A stretch of 10,568 nucleotides of DNA, from assembly GCA_021785115.1 (NCBI GenBank), contig JAJYGO010000441.1, forward strand, positions 1-10,568, written 5' to 3'. The stretch's first letter is position 1, and every line of letters begins with the position of its first letter. Of this stretch, positions 1 to 5,566 are shown in pieces. The notes beneath the pieces are model-generated. The model was not told where the DNA came from. It did not search any database and saw only the letters and a program-made list of their open reading frames with translations. Origin of the DNA: Chloroflexota bacterium. GTDB lineage: Bacteria > Chloroflexota > Limnocylindria > Limnocylindrales > CSP1-4. Both the position numbers and the translations under genes were made by a program.

Positions 1-21
1 GAGCGGGGGTACGATTACTGA
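1..21 (+). CDS. possible C-terminal end of an upstream gene (partial)
   Basis: The first bases read in frame 1 as the codons E-R-G-Y-D-Y followed by TGA at 19-21, 18 bases before the ATG of the hydrolase gene. This would fit the last codons of a co-directional upstream gene in the same transcript. Six codons are too few for homology or codon-use evidence, so the call rests only on position and spacing. Confidence 0.3.
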   Translation, partial: ERGYDY

Positions 22-39
22 CACCCCGCGGAGATCCCC

Positions 40-696
40 ATGGCCCATCGCCCCGGCACGCTCCTCCTCGACCCGGCCACGACGGCCCTGGTCGTCATCG
101 ATCTCCAGCGCGGGATCGTCTCCATGCCGGCCGCTCCGCGCGCGGCCGACGAGGTGGTGCGGAACGCCGCGCGGCTCGCCGAGGCGCAGCGCCGCCGGGG
201 CGGGCTGGTGGTGCTGGTGCGCGTGACGCCCAGCCCCGACGGGCGGGACGCGCTCCACCCCACCCTCGACGCCGATCCCGGTGCGCCGGTGCGCGGGCCG
301 GACTGGGCCGACATCGTGCCGCCGCTCGCCGGCCACGAAGGGGACCTGATCGTGACCAAGCGGCAGTGGGGGGCGTTCCACGGGACGGAGCTCGACCTCC
401 AGCTCCGCCGGCGCGGCGTCCGGACCGTCGTCCTGTGCGGCATCTCGACCGACATCGGCGTCGAGGGCACCGCCCGCGGCGCCTACGAGCGCGGCTACGA
501 CCAGATCTTCGTCGAGGACGCGATGGCGGCGCGCAGCGCGCCGGAGCACGAGCACACCGTGACGCGCATCTTCCCGCGCATCGGCCGCGTCCGGAGCACC
601 GCCGAGGTGCTCGCCGCCCTGGCGGCCCGGCGCGCGGTCACGGGGCTGGCCGGCCGTCGCCGGGGCGGAGCAGCTCCTCCTCGACGGAGTCGATGA
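40..696 (+). CDS. isochorismatase-family hydrolase, YecD-like
   Basis: A 218-residue cytoplasmic alpha/beta hydrolase of the isochorismatase-like (cysteine hydrolase) fold. Asp21 lies in VVIDLQRG and Lys107 in TKRQWGAFHGT, the two conserved catalytic positions. The stretch around 130-146 (VVLCGISTDIGVEGTAR) and the C-terminal RIFPRIGRVRS closely resemble E. coli YecD as I recall it. In nicotinamidase-type members the nucleophilic Cys follows T-D-x. Here that position is Gly140, as in EntB/PhzD isochorismatases; Cys133 lies seven residues earlier. The true substrate is unknown. The start is supported by GGAG at 30-33, six bases before the ATG. Family homology ends near residue 194; the last 24 residues are Arg/Ala-rich and lie in the overlap with the next gene. 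Family assignment is firm, the reaction is not. Confidence 0.9.
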   Translation: MAHRPGTLLLDPATTALVVIDLQRGIVSMPAAPRAADEVVRNAARLAEAQRRRGGLVVLVRVTPSPDGRDALHPTLDADPGAPVRGPDWADIVPPLAGHEGDLIVTKRQWGAFHGTELDLQLRRRGVRTVVLCGISTDIGVEGTARGAYERGYDQIFVEDAMAARSAPEHEHTVTRIFPRIGRVRSTAEVLAALAARRAVTGLAGRRRGGAAPPRRSR

Positions 697-1549
697 GGCG
701 CTCGACGGCGCGGAGCTCGCGCGCGCACTCGCGCGGGCTCGCGCCGCGCGCGGGGACGGGCCCGGGGTCGGCGACGGCGCGCTCCTGCTCGACGACCCGC
801 CGGCGGACCCTCCCGAGCGCGGTCGCCACGGCGGCGCGCTGCTCGCCTCGGATCCACGTCTCCACCTGGCTCGCGAGCCCGGGCCCGAGCGCGGCCACCG
901 CCGACGCGATCTCGCGGCACTCGGCGTCGGTGGCGGGAAGGAGCGGATACCACCCGCCGCCCCCGCGCATGTGGTCGATCTGGTGCGCGAGCGCGCGCAG
1001 GGGGTCCCGCAGGCGCCGGCGCAGGATCCAGTCCACCCCGGCCATGACCAGCAGGAAGGTGAGGCCGGCGTGGACGAGCTGGAAGAGGACGGCCTGGCGC
1101 ACGGCGGCGGAGACGTAGGCGTCCGACACGCGGTAGCGGAGGTCGAACGCCCCCTCCGGCAGCTGCAGGGGGTGGGTGACGACGAGGGCGGTCCCCGGGG
1201 GTGTGGAGGTGCCGCGCGGCACGATCTCGACCCCGGCGCGCCAGGGGCGGACCAGGCGGTTCACCGCGTCGATCTCCCGGCGCGCGACGGAGAGCTCGCG
1301 GAAGGCGGCCGGGGTCGCCGCCAGCCTATCGAGGAACGCAGCCGCGCCCACCCGCTCCGCGGCGAGCACGTGGCGGCGCTGGACGACGACGCGGACGGCC
1401 GACGTGCTGACCAGGGAGGCGCCCAGGACGAGCGCGATCCAGCGCGCCAGCCTTCCGCGGAGCGTCGGGGCGCGGCCGCCGGCGGCGCCGACGGGGCGCG
1501 AGGTGTCCGGCTTCGGGCTCACGGCCCGCGTCACGGATGCTGGTGCCAT
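638..1549 (-). CDS. two-helix membrane protein with HAMP-like region, no output domain
   Basis: A 303-residue protein with sensor-like layout. It has a short basic N-terminus, a first membrane helix at about 36-56, an extracytoplasmic segment at about 57-154, a second helix at about 155-176 ending in RRRLRDPL, then a HAMP-like stretch to about 232 and a charged helical, possibly coiled-coil tail to about 300. No HisKA, HATPase, GGDEF, EAL or methyl-accepting motif is visible. It could be an orphan signalling or scaffold protein, or a sensor that has lost its kinase. The ATG at 1549 was chosen because it directly precedes the membrane-protein part and has GGGGA six bases upstream. An in-frame start at 1777 would add 76 Arg/Pro-rich residues and has no ribosome binding site. 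Its 3' end overlaps the hydrolase gene by 59 bases. Function unknown. Confidence 0.65.
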   Translation of the reverse strand: MAPASVTRAVSPKPDTSRPVGAAGGRAPTLRGRLARWIALVLGASLVSTSAVRVVVQRRHVLAAERVGAAAFLDRLAATPAAFRELSVARREIDAVNRLVRPWRAGVEIVPRGTSTPPGTALVVTHPLQLPEGAFDLRYRVSDAYVSAAVRQAVLFQLVHAGLTFLLVMAGVDWILRRRLRDPLRALAHQIDHMRGGGGWYPLLPATDAECREIASAVAALGPGLASQVETWIRGEQRAAVATALGRVRRRVVEQERAVADPGPVPARGASPRECARELRAVERLIDSVEEELLRPGDGRPAP

Positions 1550-1652
1550 GAGATGTCCCCGTCGGCGGTCACGGGAGTGCCCGAGCTCCTCGCGGGCGGC
1601 GCTCCCTGACCGGGGCCGCCCGCCGACGAGCGCATGCATCGTGCGATCCGGA

Positions 1653-1676
1653 CGCCGCGGGCGCGCGCCCGCGGCG
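1653..1676. repeat. 24-bp perfect palindrome
   Basis: Twelve bases, CGCCGCGGGCGC, are followed immediately by their exact reverse complement, with the centre between 1664 and 1665. It lies 150 bases past the stop of the GT-C-like gene and 104 bases before the start of the HAMP-like gene, both on the minus strand. It could be an operator, or the stem of a terminator lacking a U-tract. Alternating GC makes chance palindromes commoner here, but twelve perfect pairs is long. Confidence 0.6.
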
Positions 1677-1699
1677 GAGCCCATCGCATCCCGCGCGGT

Positions 1700-1717
1700 T
1701 CCACGCCGCCCCGTGGA
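1700..1717 (-). repeat. hairpin dyad downstream of the GT-C-like gene
   Basis: TCCACG at 1700-1705 pairs with CGTGGA at 1712-1717 across a six-base loop, with one further wobble pair and one G-C pair outside. It lies 108 bases past the stop of the minus-strand gene ending at 1826. No T-run follows on the minus strand, so a role as intrinsic terminator is weak. It may act with the 24-bp palindrome at 1653-1676. Confidence 0.3.
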
Positions 1718-1780
1718 GCGCCGGCGATCTCCGCGAGGGGACGGGGGAGGAAATCCCGCCGGAGGGGCGGAATTCATCCG

Positions 1781-1820
1781 CGGCGCGCCGCGTCGAGGAC
1801 CCGTGGCCGCCGGCGCGCCG
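1781..1820. repeat. two copies of CGGCGCGCCG, 30 bp apart
   Basis: The self-complementary decamer CGGCGCGCCG occurs at 1781-1790 and again at 1811-1820, just past the stop codon of the GT-C-like gene. The spacing of 30 bp is close to three helical turns. In DNA this rich in GC the repeat may be chance. Confidence 0.3.
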
Positions 1821-1825
1821 CCGCG

Positions 1826-3526
1826 TCACGGGCGCGAGACGGCGGCCGCGGGTGGCGGCGGCTCCGGTGCGCCCGAGCAGTAGTCGGCGTAGGTCCCAGA
1901 TAGCGGCGCCGTGGGGCTGCACGACGCGACGTACCGGGCCGGGACGCCCGACCGGGCGAGCCGCAGATCGAGCGACTCCATCTCACCGCGCGGCAGATCG
2001 ACGACGCGGTGGCGCCGGGCCAGCTCCCGTCCCTGCGCCGCGGCGGCGACCTGCGTCACCGCCTGGTGATGGACGGTGCAGGCCGCGACCAGCCCCGTGT
2101 CGCAGGCGAGCGCCGCGAGGGCGGCCAATCCGAGCCAGCGCGCCGGGGACCGGGCCGCGGCGGCGGCCACGCTCGCCACGCCGACGGCGATCCAGAGCTG
2201 CGGGACGAAGCGCGCCCACCAGGCGCCCGGGTTGATCAGCGCCGTGACGAGCAGGCCTCCCGCGACCGCGATGGCGGCCCGGCTCGCGGCGCCCGGCCGG
2301 CTCCAGGGGAGCGCCGCGGCGCCGAGGAGCGCCAGGACCACCCCGAGCGCGAAGAGCGGGCCGAAGCCCCCCACGCGCACGTCGGGGACGGTCATGGCGG
2401 CCAGCTCCTGCGGCTCGACGACGACGGGGAGCTTGAGGGTGGCGGTGACGTGCGCCGAGCGCGAGGCCGAGAACGTGGACTCGAGCAGCCTCCGCAGGGG
2501 ATCGCGGTGCCGGAAGCGAGGAGTCTGCCCGGAGAGGCCGTCCACGCGGGATGGGCCGGCCACGGGGTGGAACGGGTGCCCGTGGTCGAGCGCGTTGGTG
2601 ACGAGCGGCTGCCATCCGATGGCGAGGGTGCCGGCGAGGGCCAGCGCCGCGACCAGCCCCGTCCGGGCTCGCCGGCGGGTCTCCGCGCCCCGGAGCGCGG
2701 TGAGCGCGTAGCCGGCGAGGATCAGCGCCGCGTAGACGGTGGCGGTGAACTTCACGTTCGCGAGGAGCGCCAGCGCGACGGCGAGCAGGAGCGGCGCCGT
2801 CCGCGCCTCGCCCCGCGCGGCCATCCAGGCGAGCGCGACCGCGCACGCGAGGACGAGCGCGAGCTGCCCGTCCACGTAGTAGGTCGGCAGCTGGGAGAGG
2901 ACGATCGGGCTCGCGACCACGATCAGCGCGGCGCCGGCCGCCGGAGCGCGCCCCAGCCCGGCGCGACGCAGGGTGGAGGCGCAGAGGACGGTGGCGGCGA
3001 CGAGGAGCCATAGCCCCGACGCCTTGCCCGCCTCGATGCTCCCGGTCGCCGCGGTCACCGTGGCAGCGCCGAGCTCGATGGCGCGCACGTAGTGATCGAG
3101 CCAGAGGCCGTGGGTCGTCTCGGCGGGCGTGAGGGAGTGTCGGAGCGGGTTCCAGCCGGACGCGAGGAGACGGACGGAGGACTGATGGTAGGCCTGGCCG
3201 TCGTAGGAGAGGTCCCAGGCTGCGTGCGCCAGGGACAGCGAGAGGAGGACGAGCCCGATCCCTGCCGCCACGACGACGGTCCGCTCCCGACGCCCGATCC
3301 CCTCCGCCCCGGCCACCGCCCAGGTCGCGAGCGCTGCCAGCGCGGCGGAAATCCAGAGGTGGTACGGGCTGATGGGGAGACCCGCCGCGAACCCCACGGC
3401 GGCGACCAGGGCCGCGAAGAAGGGCAGGAGGAGCAGGAGCGCGGCCAGCGCGTACGGCCATCCGAGCGAGGTTGCCTCGCTGCGCGAGGTGGGTTCGTGG
3501 AGTGAAATGTGCTGAAGATCGGACAC
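1826..3526 (-). CDS. polytopic GT-C-like membrane glycosyltransferase
   Basis: A 566-residue integral membrane protein with roughly ten hydrophobic segments. After the first two or three helices comes WDLSYDGQAYH at 104-114, placing Asp105 and Asp109 in a loop, as expected for lipid-sugar-using GT-C enzymes with an acidic first outer loop. Other family-like patches are TYYVDGQLAL at 215-224, LANVKFTATVY at 255-265 and the aromatic WWARFVPQLW at 436-445. The C-terminal 70 residues or so look soluble and end in a Pro/Ala-rich tail. Expected role is transfer of a sugar from a polyprenyl-phosphate donor to an envelope glycan or protein; donor and acceptor are unknown. The start is GTG with GAGG seven bases upstream. 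It is divergent from the GT2 gene, 98 bases away, suggesting one polysaccharide locus. A flippase or polymerase with similar topology is the main alternative. Confidence 0.72.
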   Translation of the reverse strand: MSDLQHISLHEPTSRSEATSLGWPYALAALLLLLPFFAALVAAVGFAAGLPISPYHLWISAALAALATWAVAGAEGIGRRERTVVVAAGIGLVLLSLSLAHAAWDLSYDGQAYHQSSVRLLASGWNPLRHSLTPAETTHGLWLDHYVRAIELGAATVTAATGSIEAGKASGLWLLVAATVLCASTLRRAGLGRAPAAGAALIVVASPIVLSQLPTYYVDGQLALVLACAVALAWMAARGEARTAPLLLAVALALLANVKFTATVYAALILAGYALTALRGAETRRRARTGLVAALALAGTLAIGWQPLVTNALDHGHPFHPVAGPSRVDGLSGQTPRFRHRDPLRRLLESTFSASRSAHVTATLKLPVVVEPQELAAMTVPDVRVGGFGPLFALGVVLALLGAAALPWSRPGAASRAAIAVAGGLLVTALINPGAWWARFVPQLWIAVGVASVAAAAARSPARWLGLAALAALACDTGLVAACTVHHQAVTQVAAAAQGRELARRHRVVDLPRGEMESLDLRLARSGVPARYVASCSPTAPLSGTYADYCSGAPEPPPPAAAVSRP

Positions 3527-3533
3527 GACGATA

Positions 3534-3537
3534 CCTC
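3534..3537 (-). promoter_or_regulatory. ribosome binding site deciding the GTG start at 3526
   Basis: On the minus strand GAGG precedes GTG by seven bases (GAGGTATCGTC then GTG). No ATG lies nearby in frame, so this site supports the GTG as the true start. Confidence 0.6.
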
Positions 3538-3542
3538 GGAGC

Positions 3543-3557
3543 CCGGCCAGCGGCCGG
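3543..3557. repeat. inverted repeat CCGGCC-AGC-GGCCGG between divergent genes
   Basis: A perfect six-base dyad with a three-base centre lies in the 98-base divergent gap between the GT-C-like and GT2 genes. It could be an operator shared by the two genes or a simple hairpin. A second short palindrome, GGGGGCCCCC at 3594-3603, lies inside the spacer of the predicted plus-strand promoter. Confidence 0.35.
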
Positions 3558-3586
3558 TGCCTGGAGCGGTCGGGCGGCCTGAGAGG

Positions 3587-3615
3587 TGGACCGGGGGGCC
3601 CCCGATGCGTATCTT
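3587..3615 (+). promoter_or_regulatory. candidate sigma-70-type promoter for the GT2 gene
   Basis: TGGACC at 3587-3592 (four of six matches to TTGACA) is followed by a 17-base spacer and TATCTT at 3610-3615 (four of six matches to TATAAT). Transcription would begin near 3622, almost at the ATG at 3625, implying a leaderless or very short-leader message. Position and exact spacing are the main support. Confidence 0.4.
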
Positions 3616-3624
3616 ACGCGCGCC

Positions 3625-4977
3625 ATGAACGGTGGAACCATGCCGGAAAAGCCGGCCCCGGTGCGGCGCGCGATGGCGCTGGTGGCCGATCGGATGCCCG
3701 GCATCCTGCCGTTCGTCGGCGCCGTCGCGAGCGTCCTCTTCGTCATCCTCTGGGGAGCGGACGACTGGGCCCAGGGCCTGCGCACGGCCGCGGAGTCGTT
3801 GAGGACGGTCTGGCAGCACCCCATCGCCGCGCTGGGCATCCTGCAGCTCGCCTACTTCGGCTTCCAGACGGTCCTCTGGCTGCTCTACCGGCCGGTGCCC
3901 CTCGCGAGCGGTCTCGAGCTCCCCTCCGTCACCGTCGTGATTCCGGCCTACAACGAGGGGCCGATGGTGGAGCGGAGCATCGCCTCGGTGGCGCGCGCCG
4001 ACTACCCCGCGGATCGGCTGGAGGTCGTGGTGGTCGACGACGGCTCCCGCGACGACACCTTCTTCCACATCGAGCGGCTGCGCCAGGAGTACCCGTCGCT
4101 CATCCGGGTCATCCGCTTCGCCGGGAACCGCGGCAAGCGCGCCGGCCTGGAGGCCGGGTTTCGCGCCGCGCGCGGCGACGTCGTGGTCACGATCGACTCC
4201 GACAGCGAGATCGAGCGCGACACGTTGCGCGCCATGGTGGCGCCGTTCCGCGATCCACGCGTGGGCGCGGTGGCCGGCAAGGTGACGGTCCTCAACCGGT
4301 CCAACCTCATCGGCGCCATGCTCGACGTGCAGTACACCCTGGCGTTCGACTTCGGGCGCGCCGCCCAGTCGACTCTCCGGACGGTTGCGTGCTGCCCCGG
4401 CGCCCTCTCGGCCTTCCGGCGCGCCGTCGTCCTCCCTCACCTCGACGAGTGGATCCACCAGACCTTCTTCGGGCGGCCGGTCGCGCACGGAGAGGATCAG
4501 GCGCTCACCAACATCGTGCTCCGCAACGGCTACGACACCGTCTACCAGTCGAACGCCGCCATCCGCACGCTGGCGCCGGTGCGCTACCGGCAGCTCACGC
4601 GCATGTTCCTGCGCTGGGAGCGCAGCTACGTGGTCGAGGGCTTCTCCTTCGCGCGCTTCATGTTCACCCGCTACCGGCGCCGCAACCGGGTCTTGCCGGC
4701 GCTGAACTTCCTGGTGAGCAACCTGCGCCTCGTGCTCCTGTACGTCGGCCTGGCCCAGCTCCCCTTCATGATCCTGGAGCGGCCGAGCCGCCTCTCGGAC
4801 CTGATCGGCGCCACGGTGGTCAGCGCGGGGTTCGCAGCCCTCTATTACCTGCGCCGCGAGCGGAGCCTCCGCTTCGTCTACGGCGTCGCCTACGCCTTCT
4901 ACTGGCTGCTGCTCCTGCAGTGGATCCTGCCCTGGGCCGTGGTCACGGCGCGCGACGAGCGGTGGGGGACGCGCTAG
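3625..4977 (+). CDS. NodC/hyaluronan-synthase-like GT2 glycosyltransferase
   Basis: A 450-residue processive family-2 glycosyltransferase of the inner membrane, expected to polymerise a beta-linked glycan from UDP-sugars and pass it outward. Two helices (about 26-44 and 68-88) precede the GT-A domain: VVIPAYNEG near 104-112, VVVDDGS to 141, the DSD metal motif at 191-193, CCPGALSAFRR at 256-266 and HGEDQALTN at 288-296 with acidic residues 290-291. Three helices follow (about 360-384, 392-409, 416-442). The patch WIHQTFFGRPVAHGEDQALT resembles HasA most. The usual Q-x-x-RW appears as MFLRW at 327-331, and the usual GDDR as GEDQ. Start is uncertain: ATG 3625 fits a near-leaderless promoter; ATG 3640 has GGTGGA three bases upstream (445 residues); GTG 3586 is less likely. 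The polymer made is unknown. Confidence 0.88.
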   Translation: MNGGTMPEKPAPVRRAMALVADRMPGILPFVGAVASVLFVILWGADDWAQGLRTAAESLRTVWQHPIAALGILQLAYFGFQTVLWLLYRPVPLASGLELPSVTVVIPAYNEGPMVERSIASVARADYPADRLEVVVVDDGSRDDTFFHIERLRQEYPSLIRVIRFAGNRGKRAGLEAGFRAARGDVVVTIDSDSEIERDTLRAMVAPFRDPRVGAVAGKVTVLNRSNLIGAMLDVQYTLAFDFGRAAQSTLRTVACCPGALSAFRRAVVLPHLDEWIHQTFFGRPVAHGEDQALTNIVLRNGYDTVYQSNAAIRTLAPVRYRQLTRMFLRWERSYVVEGFSFARFMFTRYRRRNRVLPALNFLVSNLRLVLLYVGLAQLPFMILERPSRLSDLIGATVVSAGFAALYYLRRERSLRFVYGVAYAFYWLLLLQWILPWAVVTARDERWGTR

Positions 4978-4982
4978 GCACC

Positions 4983-5006
4983 GGCGTGGGGCGCTATCCG
5001 CCCGCC
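4983..5006. terminator. possible bidirectional terminator hairpin between convergent genes
   Basis: GGGCG at 4989-4993 pairs with CGCCC at 4999-5003 over a five-base loop, and three outer pairs (4983-4985 with 5004-5006) can form past a bulge. It lies just past the GT2 stop and covers the stop of the convergent lipoprotein gene. There is no T-run on either strand, so the call is weak. Confidence 0.2.
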
Positions 5007-5182
5007 GAGATGCGGCAGTCCACCGTGTTGTAGAGCTGGCAATTCACATCCGGGTTGTTCGGGTCGACCGTCGCTCCAGGAGCCCGGTTCCCGGTGGCAG
5101 GCGGTGCGTGCGCACAGGCTGCCACCAGGCCTACGAGCGTGATCAGGAGCAGGGCCGACCTCCTCGAGCGCTGTCCAGCCAT
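4994..5182 (-). CDS. small lipoprotein, 62 residues
   Basis: A short exported lipoprotein. The N-terminus MAGQRSRRS is basic, followed by a hydrophobic core LLLITLVGL and a lipobox VAAC, so Cys23 would be lipidated after signal peptidase II cleavage. The mature part is only about 40 residues: Ala/Pro-rich at first, then a region DPNNPDVNCQLYNTVDCR whose Cys48 and Cys56 could form a disulfide in the periplasm. The start is well supported: GGAGG sits five bases upstream of the ATG, whereas longer in-frame starts would bury the signal peptide. The gene lies 48 bases downstream of the small membrane-protein gene on the same strand and converges on the GT2 gene. I do not recognise a family. Small entericidin-like or structural envelope lipoproteins are possible comparisons, but no specific function can be given. 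Confidence 0.72.
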   Translation of the reverse strand: MAGQRSRRSALLLITLVGLVAACAHAPPATGNRAPGATVDPNNPDVNCQLYNTVDCRISAGG

Positions 5183-5187
5183 GGTGA

Positions 5188-5192
5188 CCTCC
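5188..5192 (-). promoter_or_regulatory. strong ribosome binding site of the small lipoprotein gene
   Basis: GGAGG followed by TCACC and ATG on the minus strand. It decides the start at 5182 over in-frame upstream starts at 5194 and 5224, and is the best evidence that this very short gene is translated. Confidence 0.7.
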
Positions 5193-5230
5193 ATGGCTCC
5201 CCGCGTCGTGACCGGGAGCCACACTCGAAC

Positions 5231-5416
5231 CTAAGGCCGCTCCGTGCCGGGCGCATCGGGCCCGGCTCGCCCCGAGCTCGAACCGCGCGGGCCGCGTCCC
5301 TTGCCTGTCCCGGCCTCACGCCTGCGCCGCCGCGCGGACGACACGTCGCGCGCGACCGCCGCCAGGGCGAAACCGGCCACGGTCCCGAGCACCACCAGGA
5401 TGACGATCAGCTCCAT
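5231..5416 (-). CDS. single-helix small membrane protein, 61 residues
   Basis: A very small predicted inner-membrane protein. Residues 2-21 (ELIVILVVLGTVAGFALAAV) form one hydrophobic helix starting almost at the N-terminus, followed by an Arg-rich cytoplasmic segment (RRRRR at about 29-33) and a Gly/Ser/Arg/Pro-rich, probably disordered tail. The positive-inside rule places the tail in the cytoplasm. GGGAG six bases before the ATG is a good ribosome binding site. It precedes the lipoprotein gene by 48 bases on the same strand, so the two may be co-transcribed. No family is recognised; it could be a small regulatory subunit or a membrane peptide of unknown role. The tail has low complexity and codon use typical of any frame in this DNA, so a false gene is possible; the site and the helix argue for it. 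Confidence 0.5.
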   Translation of the reverse strand: MELIVILVVLGTVAGFALAAVARDVSSARRRRREAGTGKGRGPRGSSSGRAGPDAPGTERP

Positions 5417-5469
5417 GACTGGCTCCCATGAGGGCGGGCGTGACGGCCGGCACCAACGTCTGGCCGGTG

Positions 5470-5490
5470 GGAGCCGGTCCGGCGGGCTCC
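5470..5490. repeat. hairpin dyad in the gap between the MFS operon and the small genes
   Basis: GGAGCC at 5470-5475 pairs with GGCTCC at 5485-5490 over a nine-base loop. It lies 77 bases past the stop of the second MFS gene and 53 bases before the small membrane-protein gene, both on the minus strand. It may stop read-through or be regulatory. No T-run follows. The rest of the 150-base gap shows no clear promoter. Confidence 0.25.
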
Positions 5491-5566
5491 GATCCGCCCC
5501 GGTGATCGCTCGTTGATACCCGATCGTGTGCGCGGGTGCCGTCGCGGTACGCTCGAGGAGTGTAAC

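Noticed and set aside
366..1609. Plus-strand open frames at 366-1118, 971-1609 and 1176-1883 opposite the HAMP-like gene
   Set aside because: No hydrophobic or domain pattern, whereas the minus strand encodes two clear membrane helices and a HAMP-like segment.
1550..1777. N-terminal extension of the HAMP-like protein from an ATG at 1777
   Set aside because: The extra 76 residues are Arg/Pro-rich, have no ribosome binding site and cover the 24-bp palindrome.
1569..1922. 117-residue minus-strand open frame filling the 1550-1825 gap
   Set aside because: Arg/Ala/Gly-rich, no ribosome binding site, no recognisable fold, and it overlaps the end of the GT-C-like gene.
3579..3584. CTGAGA as the core of a TPP riboswitch, which could suit a THI5-like binding protein
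   Set aside because: It lies before the GT2 gene, not the importer, and the rest of the conserved TPP aptamer is absent. The importer's own upstream gap has no such motif.
1983..3839. 618-residue minus-strand open frame overlapping the GT-C-like gene, and a 477-residue one at 3055-4488
   Set aside because: Low-complexity Arg/Pro/Ala translation. The overlapping frames at 1826-3526 and 3625-4977 have coherent membrane helices and motifs.
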